A DNA stretch of 21,999 nt from a virus. The notes beneath the pieces are model-generated. The model had not been told where the DNA came from, made no database searches, and saw nothing but the letters and a program-made list of their open reading frames with translations. Positions within the stretch are counted from its first letter, which is position 1; the number at the start of each line of letters is the position of its first letter. Shown in pieces: positions 16,211-21,999 of this stretch. The stretch spans positions 1 to 21,999 of IMG/VR virus record IMGVR_UViG_3300046009_013444; one strand, given 5' to 3'. Position numbers and translations under genes: made by a program.

Positions 16211-17479
16211 GTGTTTTGGTTAATAGAAAATAAGAGTCAATTAGACGAGTTTTGCTACAAGGGTTTTAAAGAAGCATTTGTGGAGATAATTCCATATTCT
16301 CCCTTCATCCACTCCTCTCAAAACTCGATCTGTGCTATTTACGTTCGTCCTGTACGAGATGTAAAAGGGTACATTTTACCTATTTTCCACACCGAGGTAG
16401 AAGAAAATCTATTTGAGGATCAAGTTTACCGTTTACTTAAAGGGTTAGATAAAATTTACTGTCGAGATAAAAAGGAATTTTTACATTACTTTCCTTTCAA
16501 GCAGCTTGTTGACATTACCCTCACCTCCCCTACGTATATACAACCAACTCAAGCACACGAATTTATCTACAAGATATACTCTAGTAGAAAAGACGTAAAC
16601 ATACTTGTACCTATTGTTAAACACTATGAGTATTGTGAATCTATCTTTGAGGAGCTAGAACACTTAATTGGGCAACCTGTTAACGAGTTTTACAACCACA
16701 AAGCAAGTTGGATGTTCTATGCCATTGAGCAAGCGGGATTAACCGTTGATATACCGTTGTATGAGCAGTACTTTGAGCAAAGCACGGAGGGCGTGGTTTA
16801 TACTCAATATAACTTTAAAACGCTCACAACACGCCCATCAAACACATTTAATGGAATTAATTATGCAGCACTTAATAAAGAAAACGGTTGCAGGAAAGCT
16901 TTTATTGCGCGTAACTCTTCGCTTGTTGAGTTTGACATTAGCGCTTACCATCCTACTTTGTTGGCTAAGTTGGTTGACTATGATTTTAGTGATGAGGATA
17001 TTTATAGTCACTTTGCAGAAGTTTACGGGATGGATCGTAAAGATGCAAAAATCTTAACTCTTCAACAACTATACGGGGGTATTTTACCGCAATACGAGAA
17101 TCTTGAATTCTTTAAAAAGGTTAAAGTATATGTAAAGGCTTTATGGGATACTTTCCAATATGATGGTTATATCGAATGCCCTATTTCAGGACACCAGTAC
17201 TTTCGAGATAAGCTGGAAAACATGAATCCACAAAAACTTTTGAATTATTTGATTCAAAACTTGGAAACCGCATATAATGTTAATATATTGTGGGAAGTAT
17301 TCAAGATATTAAAAAATAAAAAAACTAAACTTGTATTATATACATTTGATTCGTTTTTGTTGGATTGGAGCGACGATGAGCGTGAGGTTTTAACAGACAT
17401 TCAAAATATATTCAAGAAATATAAACTAAATATAAAAGTTGCGCATGGAACCAGTTATGACTTTAGACCTACCGTATGA
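16211..17479 (+). CDS. Divergent family A DNA polymerase-like protein
   Basis: A 422-residue protein starting at GTG (a TAA lies just before it in frame). Pol I signatures appear in the right order: TLTTRPSNTFNGIN (204-217) resembles the RxSS..PNLQN stretch. Motif A is FDISAYHP with Asp242. Motif B is RKDAKILTLQQLYGG with Arg276, Lys280, Tyr288 and Gly289, and the R-x3-K-x7-YG spacing is canonical. Motif C is LYTFDSF with Asp380. Both catalytic carboxylates are therefore kept. Unusual changes are His247 where Pol I has the steric-gate Glu and Phe-Asp-Ser in place of His-Asp-Glu. The palm is shorter than in Pol I (138 residues between the two Asp). Residues 100-190 look like a reduced exonuclease-like or linker region. 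It has no late-promoter motif upstream. Confidence 0.78.
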   Translation: MFWLIENKSQLDEFCYKGFKEAFVEIIPYSPFIHSSQNSICAIYVRPVRDVKGYILPIFHTEVEENLFEDQVYRLLKGLDKIYCRDKKEFLHYFPFKQLVDITLTSPTYIQPTQAHEFIYKIYSSRKDVNILVPIVKHYEYCESIFEELEHLIGQPVNEFYNHKASWMFYAIEQAGLTVDIPLYEQYFEQSTEGVVYTQYNFKTLTTRPSNTFNGINYAALNKENGCRKAFIARNSSLVEFDISAYHPTLLAKLVDYDFSDEDIYSHFAEVYGMDRKDAKILTLQQLYGGILPQYENLEFFKKVKVYVKALWDTFQYDGYIECPISGHQYFRDKLENMNPQKLLNYLIQNLETAYNVNILWEVFKILKNKKTKLVLYTFDSFLLDWSDDEREVLTDIQNIFKKYKLNIKVAHGTSYDFRPTV

Positions 17480-17903
17480 TATTTATGGGGTAGACAACCC
17501 CATAAACTTCACAGATTTGAATAATAAGTTATTTTGTACATTTACTACATTGGATGGTGTAGAAGAATTGGTACACTCGCTACAAAGAAGGTACACTATC
17601 ATGTACAATAAGATATTTGTATTGGAGGTTAAAGATAATAATGAGTACGTTTTGACATACAATATCGAGATGTCTAATTTGGCTCATATCCCAGAAAACA
17701 CGATTTTGGTTCATCGTAAAAAAGAATCAAACACTCTCTATACAATCAATGCTCTAAACGAGCTGATTAAAAAACTGAATGGCGGAGTTGTAGATACACG
17801 TTACCAGATTGACTGGCAGCACTACAAAAACACGATTTTGCTAACTCAACAAAACGAGTTAAAGCAATTAAAGACTAAAATTCACGAGATTATTGAACTG
17901 TAA
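17445..17903 (+). CDS. Unknown protein following the polymerase
   Basis: A 152-residue protein. I chose ATG 17445; ATG 17457 (MTLDLPYDIYGVDNP) is equally plausible, and a TTG at 17439 is less likely. It overlaps the polymerase gene's 3' end by 20-35 bases in another frame, suggesting co-translation. Visible features are a beta-rich first half (LFCTFTTLDGVEEL, YNKIFVLEVKDNNEYVLTYN) and an alpha-helical C-terminus (LYTINALNELIKKLNGG, IDWQHYKNTILL, ELKQLKTKIHEIIEL). There are no catalytic motifs that I recognise. The last 30 bases belong to a 36-base repeat whose second copy lies at 18439-18474. It could be a polymerase or transcription accessory protein, but that is only contextual. Confidence 0.72.
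   Translation: MEPVMTLDLPYDIYGVDNPINFTDLNNKLFCTFTTLDGVEELVHSLQRRYTIMYNKIFVLEVKDNNEYVLTYNIEMSNLAHIPENTILVHRKKESNTLYTINALNELIKKLNGGVVDTRYQIDWQHYKNTILLTQQNELKQLKTKIHEIIEL
17867..17902 (+). repeat. 36-base direct repeat, copy 1 (coding)
   Basis: It matches 18439-18474 in 35 of 36 positions (C at 17898 against T at 18470). This copy codes for the C-terminus of the preceding protein and runs directly into the late-promoter motif at 17903. Confidence 0.92.
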
Positions 17904-17916
17904 TATTTATAACAAA
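17903..17916 (+). promoter_or_regulatory. Putative late promoter of the 171-residue gene
   Basis: ATATTTATAACAAA, 25 bases upstream of the ATG at 17928 and overlapping the stop codon of the previous gene. Confidence 0.62.
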
Positions 17917-17927
17917 TATATAGCGTA

Positions 17928-18443
17928 ATGAGCAATTTCGATTTAAAAAAATATTTAGCTGAAGGCAGACTATTTGAAGAAATCCAAGAAATTGAATTGA
18001 ATACATCTTTTCTTCAATTTCAAGATGATTTTGAAAGAGGAGGAGATGAAGGATATACTGTATGGAAACCTGAATTTAAAAATGGTTTAAAAGCATCTCA
18101 ACAAAATTTTAAATCTTCTGGTAAACCCGCTATTCCTACTCAAAAAAATAGCTTTTCAATGATTGATACTATGAGTGATATGGGGGAAAATATACCATAT
18201 ATTAATGTTAAATTTAAAAAACCACTAAATGAGGTTTTTATAGATTTAGATGATTACGATCCCGAAGAATTTGGTGTAGAAGATTTTAATAAATTTGATG
18301 AAATAGTTGAGTCTAAACCTAACCCAACACTGCAAGATGTTTCTGAATTAATTGATTTAAATAATGAAGGTTTAAGTTTTTATGGAAGTTATGTTTTAGA
18401 CATAAAATCTAATGAAATAATTAGTATTACAAAACATGATTAA
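17928..18443 (+). CDS. MSNFD-leader protein 1, possible prohead-targeted internal protein
   Basis: A 171-residue acidic protein. Its first 13 residues, MSNFDLKKYLAEG, closely match the leader of the next gene (MSNFDYKKYLVEN), but the remainder is unrelated by eye. YLAEG fits the L-x-E cleavage rule of T4-type prohead protease gp21, so the leader could be a capsid targeting sequence that is removed inside the prohead. After the leader come a region with GYTVWKPEFKNGLKASQQNF and an Asp/Glu-rich second half (EVFIDLDDYDPEEFGVEDFN), ending in beta-rich SFYGSYVLDIKSNEIISITK. It has no membrane segment or enzymatic motif I recognise. It has a late-promoter-like site, and it sits between two copies of a 36-base repeat, suggesting recent duplication or insertion. 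Confidence 0.78.
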   Translation: MSNFDLKKYLAEGRLFEEIQEIELNTSFLQFQDDFERGGDEGYTVWKPEFKNGLKASQQNFKSSGKPAIPTQKNSFSMIDTMSDMGENIPYINVKFKKPLNEVFIDLDDYDPEEFGVEDFNKFDEIVESKPNPTLQDVSELIDLNNEGLSFYGSYVLDIKSNEIISITKHD

Positions 18444-18474
18444 AGACTAAAATTCACGAGATTATTGAATTGTA
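18439..18474 (+). repeat. 36-base direct repeat, copy 2 (non-coding)
   Basis: Second copy of 17867-17902 with one mismatch. Here it overlaps the stop codon of the 171-residue gene and is otherwise intergenic, so it looks like a fossil of the end of the 17445-17903 gene. Confidence 0.92.
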
Positions 18475-18486
18475 GTAAAAATTTAT

Positions 18487-18500
18487 ATATTTATAATAAA
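18487..18500 (+). promoter_or_regulatory. Putative late promoter of the 120-residue gene
   Basis: ATATTTATAATAAA, 27 bases upstream of the ATG at 18514 and 12 bases after the second 36-base repeat. Confidence 0.65.
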
Positions 18501-18513
18501 TAATTTAGACACA

Positions 18514-18876
18514 ATGAGCAACTTTGATTACAAAAAATACTTAGTAGAGAATAAACTTACTTCTAATTCTCGTTTAAACGAAGAAGAAGGTACAGATATT
18601 TTATCTTTTCTTAAATCAAACAAACAGGAACTTTTAAGTAAATTAACTGAAAAATTCAAATATGATGAAGATGATATGGAAATGATGAGCGGATACGAAA
18701 TAGGACCAGGTGCTGATGCTGATGGAAACGAGGATGCAGAAATAGCAGGTTTAGGTGAAGCTGGATTAGATTTTTCGTTTAATCCAAAGAAAGTAAAAGA
18801 TACATATGGTGATGCTTTTAATTTTAAATTAGTTATAGCAGGTAAACCTATTTATGGTATTTCATATAATATGTAA
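18514..18876 (+). CDS. MSNFD-leader protein 2, possible prohead-targeted internal protein
   Basis: A 120-residue, strongly acidic protein. The leader MSNFDYKKYLVENKL parallels that of the preceding gene, and LVE followed by N is again close to the L-x-E prohead-protease consensus. After it come a helical Lys/Leu-rich stretch (TDILSFLKSNKQELLSKLTEKF) in shortened form, a Met/Gly/Asp-rich section with GPGADADGNEDAEIAGLGEAG, and a short beta-rich end, NFKLVIAGKPIYGISYNM. No catalytic motif is seen. The shared leader with an otherwise different body suggests a delivery tag attached to varied cargo. The last gene before a hairpin and the replication block. Confidence 0.78.
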   Translation: MSNFDYKKYLVENKLTSNSRLNEEEGTDILSFLKSNKQELLSKLTEKFKYDEDDMEMMSGYEIGPGADADGNEDAEIAGLGEAGLDFSFNPKKVKDTYGDAFNFKLVIAGKPIYGISYNM

Positions 18877-18893
18877 AAATATCCCTAACATAT

Positions 18894-18928
18894 AAAGTAA
18901 AAAAGCCCTTCAAAAGAGGGCTTACTTT
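18894..18928. terminator. Hairpin with terminator form, best oriented for the minus strand
   Basis: AAGCCCT (18903-18909) pairs with AGGGCTT (18917-18923). Outer AAAGT (18894-18898) pairs with ACTTT (18924-18928) around an A-bulge. An A-run precedes the stem, so the clear U-run would follow it only in minus-strand RNA; the plus-strand U tract is broken (TTACTTTAACTT). It separates the MSNFD genes from gp32 and may act in both directions. Confidence 0.6.
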
Positions 18929-18988
18929 AACTTGGCTACCCCAAATCAGTTTCGTACATTTAGTATCAAACATAAATAAGTTATAAAA

Positions 18989-19813
18989 ATGGATTTAGAA
19001 GCAATCAAATCGCGTTTAAACGCAATGCAAAAAACCACAAATGGTAAAGGTGGAGGTGACCGTACCTCACTATTCTGGAAGCCTACCGTAGGCAAACAGA
19101 CAGTACGTGTTGTACCCTCAAAGTACAACCCAATAATGCCCTTTAGCGAGATTTTCTTCCACTACGGAATCGATAAGCCCGTTATGGTATCTCCTATCAA
19201 CTGGGGTGACAAAGACCCAATCGTTGAGTTCGCAGCTCAATTGAAGAAAACCAACGACAAGGAAAACTGGAAGTTGTCTAAAAAAATCGAACCAAAAGCT
19301 CGTTACTTTGCCCCAGTAATTGTACGTGGTGAAGAAGACAAAGGTGTTCGTTTGTGGCAGTTCGGTAAAGAGATTTACGAGGCGTTCCTGCAAATGGCTG
19401 TTGACGAGGAAGTTGGTGATTACACTGACGTAATGGAAGGTCGCGACATCAAGTTGACCACTGTAGGCCCAGAAGCAACTGGTACCCCTTACAACAAAAC
19501 CACAATTAGCCCTTCAATGAAGAATAGCCCATTGGGTGACGCTGAACAAGTTCGTTTGTGGAAAGATAATCAACCAAACCCAAAAGAATTGTTCAAGCCA
19601 TTTACTTTTGATGAGATGAAGTTGGCCTTGCAGAACTGGTTGAACCCCGAAGCTACTGAGGGCGAGATCATAGATGATGAGAAAGAAGTAGAAGAAGCAC
19701 CTAAAACAAACTACTCAATCAATACCTCAAATGCAGCTGTAAAGCAAAGCAAGTTGGATAAGTTTGATAGTTTGTTTGATGAAGATAGCACCTCTGACGA
19801 TTTGCCCTTCTAA
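18989..19813 (+). CDS. 32: Single-stranded DNA-binding protein, gp32-like, without zinc finger
   Basis: A 274-residue protein (T4 gp32 is 301). It coats ssDNA during replication and recombination. The basic N-terminal part (MDLEAIKSRLNAMQ) corresponds to the cooperativity domain. The OB-like core runs SLFWKPTVGKQTVRVVPSKY, PFSEIFFHYGIDKPVMVSP and RLWQFGKEIYEAFLQMAVDE. There is no cysteine anywhere, so the zinc site of T4 gp32 is absent. The acidic C-terminal tail (about 225-274) ends DKFDSLFDEDSTSDDLPF, close to the DDDIPF tip of bacterial SSBs. The uvsX-like gene starts two bases after its stop. Leu codons are mostly TTG, unlike the TTA-rich late genes. No late-promoter motif precedes it. 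Confidence 0.92.
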   Translation: MDLEAIKSRLNAMQKTTNGKGGGDRTSLFWKPTVGKQTVRVVPSKYNPIMPFSEIFFHYGIDKPVMVSPINWGDKDPIVEFAAQLKKTNDKENWKLSKKIEPKARYFAPVIVRGEEDKGVRLWQFGKEIYEAFLQMAVDEEVGDYTDVMEGRDIKLTTVGPEATGTPYNKTTISPSMKNSPLGDAEQVRLWKDNQPNPKELFKPFTFDEMKLALQNWLNPEATEGEIIDDEKEVEEAPKTNYSINTSNAAVKQSKLDKFDSLFDEDSTSDDLPF

Positions 19814-19815
19814 TT

Positions 19816-20895
19816 ATGGCTAAGAAACGTAGTGAATCACTCTCAGCAGCAGTGTCTGCTGAGATCAAGGCTGGGTTTAGTCTTGAGAAATTCAAAGACA
19901 AAAAAGGTTTATCCGGTTCGGTTAAATTTAAACCACAACAATGGGTGCCACTTTCACCTGCGTTTCAAGAAGTAACAAGTGTGCCTGGTATTCCAACAGG
20001 CCACATTGTTCTTCTTCGAGGACACAGTGATACAGGTAAAACAACCGCACTCATCGAGGCGGCTGTAAACGCTCAAAAAGCAGGCATTCTACCAGTATTC
20101 ATTATCACCGAGATGAAATGGAACTGGGAACACGCCACTCAAATGGGCTTACAAATCAACGAGGTAGTAGATAAGGAAACTGGAGAAATTCTAGATTATA
20201 ATGGATTCTTCCTATATGCCGACCGCGAGACTATCCATACTATCGAGGATGTAGCAGCATTTGTTTTGGATTTGCTTGATGAGCAGAAAAAAGGCAATTT
20301 ACCATACGATTTGATGTTCTTGTGGGACTCTATTGGTTCTGTACCTTGTGAACTATCTATCACATCTAAAAAGAACAACAACGAGTGGAACGCAGGTGCA
20401 ATGTCAACTCAGTTTGGTAATGGTGTAAACCAAAAGATCACTTTATCACGTAAAGAATCTTCAAAGTACACAAATACCCTGGTTTGTATCAACAAAGTAT
20501 GGACAGCCAAACCAGAAATGCCTATGGGTCAACCCAAGTTGATGAACAAGGGTGGTTTTGCAATGTGGTTTGACGCTACGTTTGTAGTAACTTTTGGTAA
20601 TATCGCAAACGCGGGTACCAATAAGATTAAAGCAATCAAAGACGGCAAGCAAGTAGAATTTGCTAAACGCACTAACGTTCAAATTGACAAAAACCACATC
20701 AATGGTATTACCACAAAAGGTAAAATTATCATGACACCACACGGTTTTATTGACGATACTGATAAGGCTCTTAAAGATTATAAAGATTCACACGCTAAAG
20801 AATGGAGTCGCATTCTAGGTGGAGGAGATTTTGCTATCGTAGAGGAAGTTGATACCTTCGAGCCAGCAGAAGTATACACACAAGAACCGGAATAA
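19816..20895 (+). CDS. uvsX: RecA-like recombinase, UvsX-like
   Basis: A 359-residue protein (T4 UvsX is 391) that forms filaments on ssDNA and performs strand exchange in recombination-dependent replication and repair. Walker A is GHSDTGKT at residues 69-76, following GIPTGHIVLLR. A Walker B-like strand occurs at LMFLWDSIGSVP. The loop region after it (NNNEWNAGAMSTQFGNGVNQ) and the C-terminal acidic tail (EEVDTFEPAEVYTQEPE) fit UvsX. It lies between gp32 and RNase H-like genes, and the gp32-UvsX pair is functionally linked in T4. The start ATG is two bases after the gp32 stop, so the genes are likely co-transcribed. Confidence 0.93.
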   Translation: MAKKRSESLSAAVSAEIKAGFSLEKFKDKKGLSGSVKFKPQQWVPLSPAFQEVTSVPGIPTGHIVLLRGHSDTGKTTALIEAAVNAQKAGILPVFIITEMKWNWEHATQMGLQINEVVDKETGEILDYNGFFLYADRETIHTIEDVAAFVLDLLDEQKKGNLPYDLMFLWDSIGSVPCELSITSKKNNNEWNAGAMSTQFGNGVNQKITLSRKESSKYTNTLVCINKVWTAKPEMPMGQPKLMNKGGFAMWFDATFVVTFGNIANAGTNKIKAIKDGKQVEFAKRTNVQIDKNHINGITTKGKIIMTPHGFIDDTDKALKDYKDSHAKEWSRILGGGDFAIVEEVDTFEPAEVYTQEPE

Positions 20896-20896
20896 A

Positions 20897-21937
20897 ATGG
20901 ATACAAAAGATTTACTATCACTCCTTAACAATGTAGTTGAGGAGAATGAAACCGAATCCCTTAATAAACATGATCGCGTTCTCTTAATTGATGGTCTAAA
21001 TCTATTTTTCCGTAATTTTGCAATGCTTAACTTCGTCAATGAAGACGGGGTGCATGTTGGGGGATTAGGTGGATTTCTTCGTTCATTAGGTACTCTAGTA
21101 AATCGTATTCAACCTACTTCGGTTTATATGGTATTCGATGGAGTTGGTTCTACGGTTAACCGTAAGAACCTTCTTCCCGAATACAAATCTAATCGCAACA
21201 TAACCCGCATTACAAACTGGGATATTTTTGAGAGTTTGGATGACGAACACGCGGCTAAAATTGACCAAATTGTCCGTTTAATCCATTATTTACAGTGCTT
21301 ACCTGTCAAAACCGTATCACTCGATAAAACAGAGGCTGATGACATTATAGCGCATTTAGCAACAAAATTATCAGACAACTATAATTCAAAAGTATTCATC
21401 GTTTCTAGCGACAAAGATTTTATCCAGCTAATAAACGATAATATTGTTGTGTATCGTCCAATCGAAAAAGATTACTATACAACAGATACAGTAATCGAAA
21501 AATTTGGTATTCCTGCTGCAAACTTTATCCTGTATAAAGTACTAATGGGCGATAATTCAGATAAAGTAGCAGGTGTGAAAGGTCTTGGAGAAAAGAAACT
21601 AATGAAGTTGTTTCCCGAACTCTCTCAGCGTATATTGACGCTACAAGATATTTTAGACATAAGTGAGGTAAAATTGAAAGAAAACATCATATATGCTCGT
21701 ATTTTGGACATGCAAGACCAGCTTGAAAAAAATTATCAGATTATGAATTTACATAATCCGATGCTAGATGATATTGAAAAAGAATTCCTTGATGCTCTTA
21801 TTGAACATCAGTTACCTGAACTTGACATTGTAGAATTTCTTAAGTATTATCACGAGGATGGTTTGAAACATCTAATCAAGAATATTGATTACTGGATTCA
21901 AAACACATTTAAAGATTTAATCAGTTATAGTAAATAA
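20897..21937 (+). CDS. rnh: RNase H / FEN-type 5'-3' exonuclease (T4 Rnh-like)
   Basis: A 346-residue protein. I chose ATG 20897, one base after the uvsX stop, rather than a TTG at 20849 inside uvsX. Conserved FEN family acidic residues are present: LLIDGLNLFFRNF (Asp32), VFDG (Asp81), EADDIIAHLA (Glu146, Asp148, Asp149), SSDKDFIQLI (Asp172, Asp174) and MGDNSDKVAGVKGLGEKK (Asp219, Asp222) with the helix-hairpin-helix that follows. T4 RNase H (305 residues) removes RNA primers. This protein adds about 25 residues at the N-terminus. It would complement the family A polymerase at 16211, which lacks such a domain. Confidence 0.92.
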   Translation: MDTKDLLSLLNNVVEENETESLNKHDRVLLIDGLNLFFRNFAMLNFVNEDGVHVGGLGGFLRSLGTLVNRIQPTSVYMVFDGVGSTVNRKNLLPEYKSNRNITRITNWDIFESLDDEHAAKIDQIVRLIHYLQCLPVKTVSLDKTEADDIIAHLATKLSDNYNSKVFIVSSDKDFIQLINDNIVVYRPIEKDYYTTDTVIEKFGIPAANFILYKVLMGDNSDKVAGVKGLGEKKLMKLFPELSQRILTLQDILDISEVKLKENIIYARILDMQDQLEKNYQIMNLHNPMLDDIEKEFLDALIEHQLPELDIVEFLKYYHEDGLKHLIKNIDYWIQNTFKDLISYSK

Positions 21938-21942
21938 GTTAT

Positions 21943-21999
21943 ATGACACTTACAAATATTAATCAATATGGTCCTGGATTTCAGGTCAAGGTGCTTGCC
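21943..21999 (+). CDS. Start of a gene cut by the window edge, possibly replicative helicase
   Basis: Only 19 codons are visible (MTLTNINQYGPGFQVKVLA). The gene starts five bases after the nuclease stop. The text resembles the N-terminus of phage DnaB-like (gp41) helicases, which would fit the neighbourhood, but so short a piece cannot settle it. Confidence 0.5.
   Translation, partial: MTLTNINQYGPGFQVKVLA

Noticed and set aside
16201-16233. Ten-codon ATG frame just before the polymerase
   Set aside because: Short frame with no conserved features. The polymerase frame is bounded by a TAA at 16208 and starts well at GTG 16211, so no leader peptide is needed.
16746-17057. Plus-strand open frame of 103 codons inside the polymerase gene
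   Set aside because: The other frame carries the Pol I motifs over exactly this region; the product here has no recognisable pattern.
18706-18735. Possible EF-hand-like loop (GADADGNEDAE) in the 120-residue protein
   Set aside because: Spacing of acidic residues does not fit a canonical twelve-residue EF-hand loop and there is no flanking helix pair; more likely just an acidic stretch.
20849-20896. TTG-started N-terminal extension of the nuclease gene inside uvsX
   Set aside because: ATG 20897, one base after the uvsX stop, gives a normal FEN-type N-terminus; the extension overlaps uvsX and has no support.

Overview
This window is a stretch of a large tailed phage with a contractile, T4-type tail, read entirely from the plus strand. 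Sheath, tube, baseplate, gp32-like SSB, UvsX-like recombinase and RNase H-like nuclease proteins are recognisable by family features. A Bacteroidota (flavobacterium-like) host is likely but inferred. The DNA is AT-rich, essentially no gene has a Shine-Dalgarno sequence, A/T-rich leaders precede the starts, and there is a GGTTCTTTGACA element resembling the boxA of Bacteroidota rRNA leaders. No tRNA, CRISPR array or insertion sequence was seen, and every gap between genes is shorter than 300 bases.

Layout. (1) 1-3030: a coupled glycosyltransferase cluster. It holds the 3' part of a possible GT-A enzyme, a GT-B (GT4-type) enzyme and an Aah/TibC-type O-heptosyltransferase with a four-cysteine metal finger, followed by a short coiled-coil protein. 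(2) 3124-5653: tail sheath and tail tube, closed by a strong intrinsic terminator. (3) 5764-6075: a membrane/coiled-coil protein bracketed by an imperfect 21-22 bp inverted repeat. (4) 6139-16198: baseplate and tape-measure module. It contains a gp26-like protein, an overlapping second frame that probably needs recoding or a non-ATG start, a 918-residue tape measure, a small protein, a 727-residue baseplate protein, a LysM-like protein, a 959-residue hub-like protein ending in an M15 zinc peptidase, and a 194-residue unknown. (5) 16211-17903: a divergent family A DNA polymerase-like protein and an unknown protein. (6) 17928-18876: two proteins sharing an N-terminal MSNFDxKKYLxE leader, which may be prohead-targeted internal proteins, arranged around a 36 bp direct repeat that records a duplication or insertion. 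(7) 18989-21999: gp32-like SSB, UvsX-like recombinase, RNase H/FEN-like nuclease and the start of a possible replicative helicase.

Seven copies of ATATTTATAA sit 13-35 bases before starts of structural and MSNFD genes and before none of the replication genes. They are best read as this phage's late promoters and divide the window into late and non-late transcription units. The strongest candidates for new biology are the MSNFD-leader cassette, the frame overlap at 6827-6962, the polymerase, the repeat-flanked membrane gene and the phage-borne heptosyltransferase.
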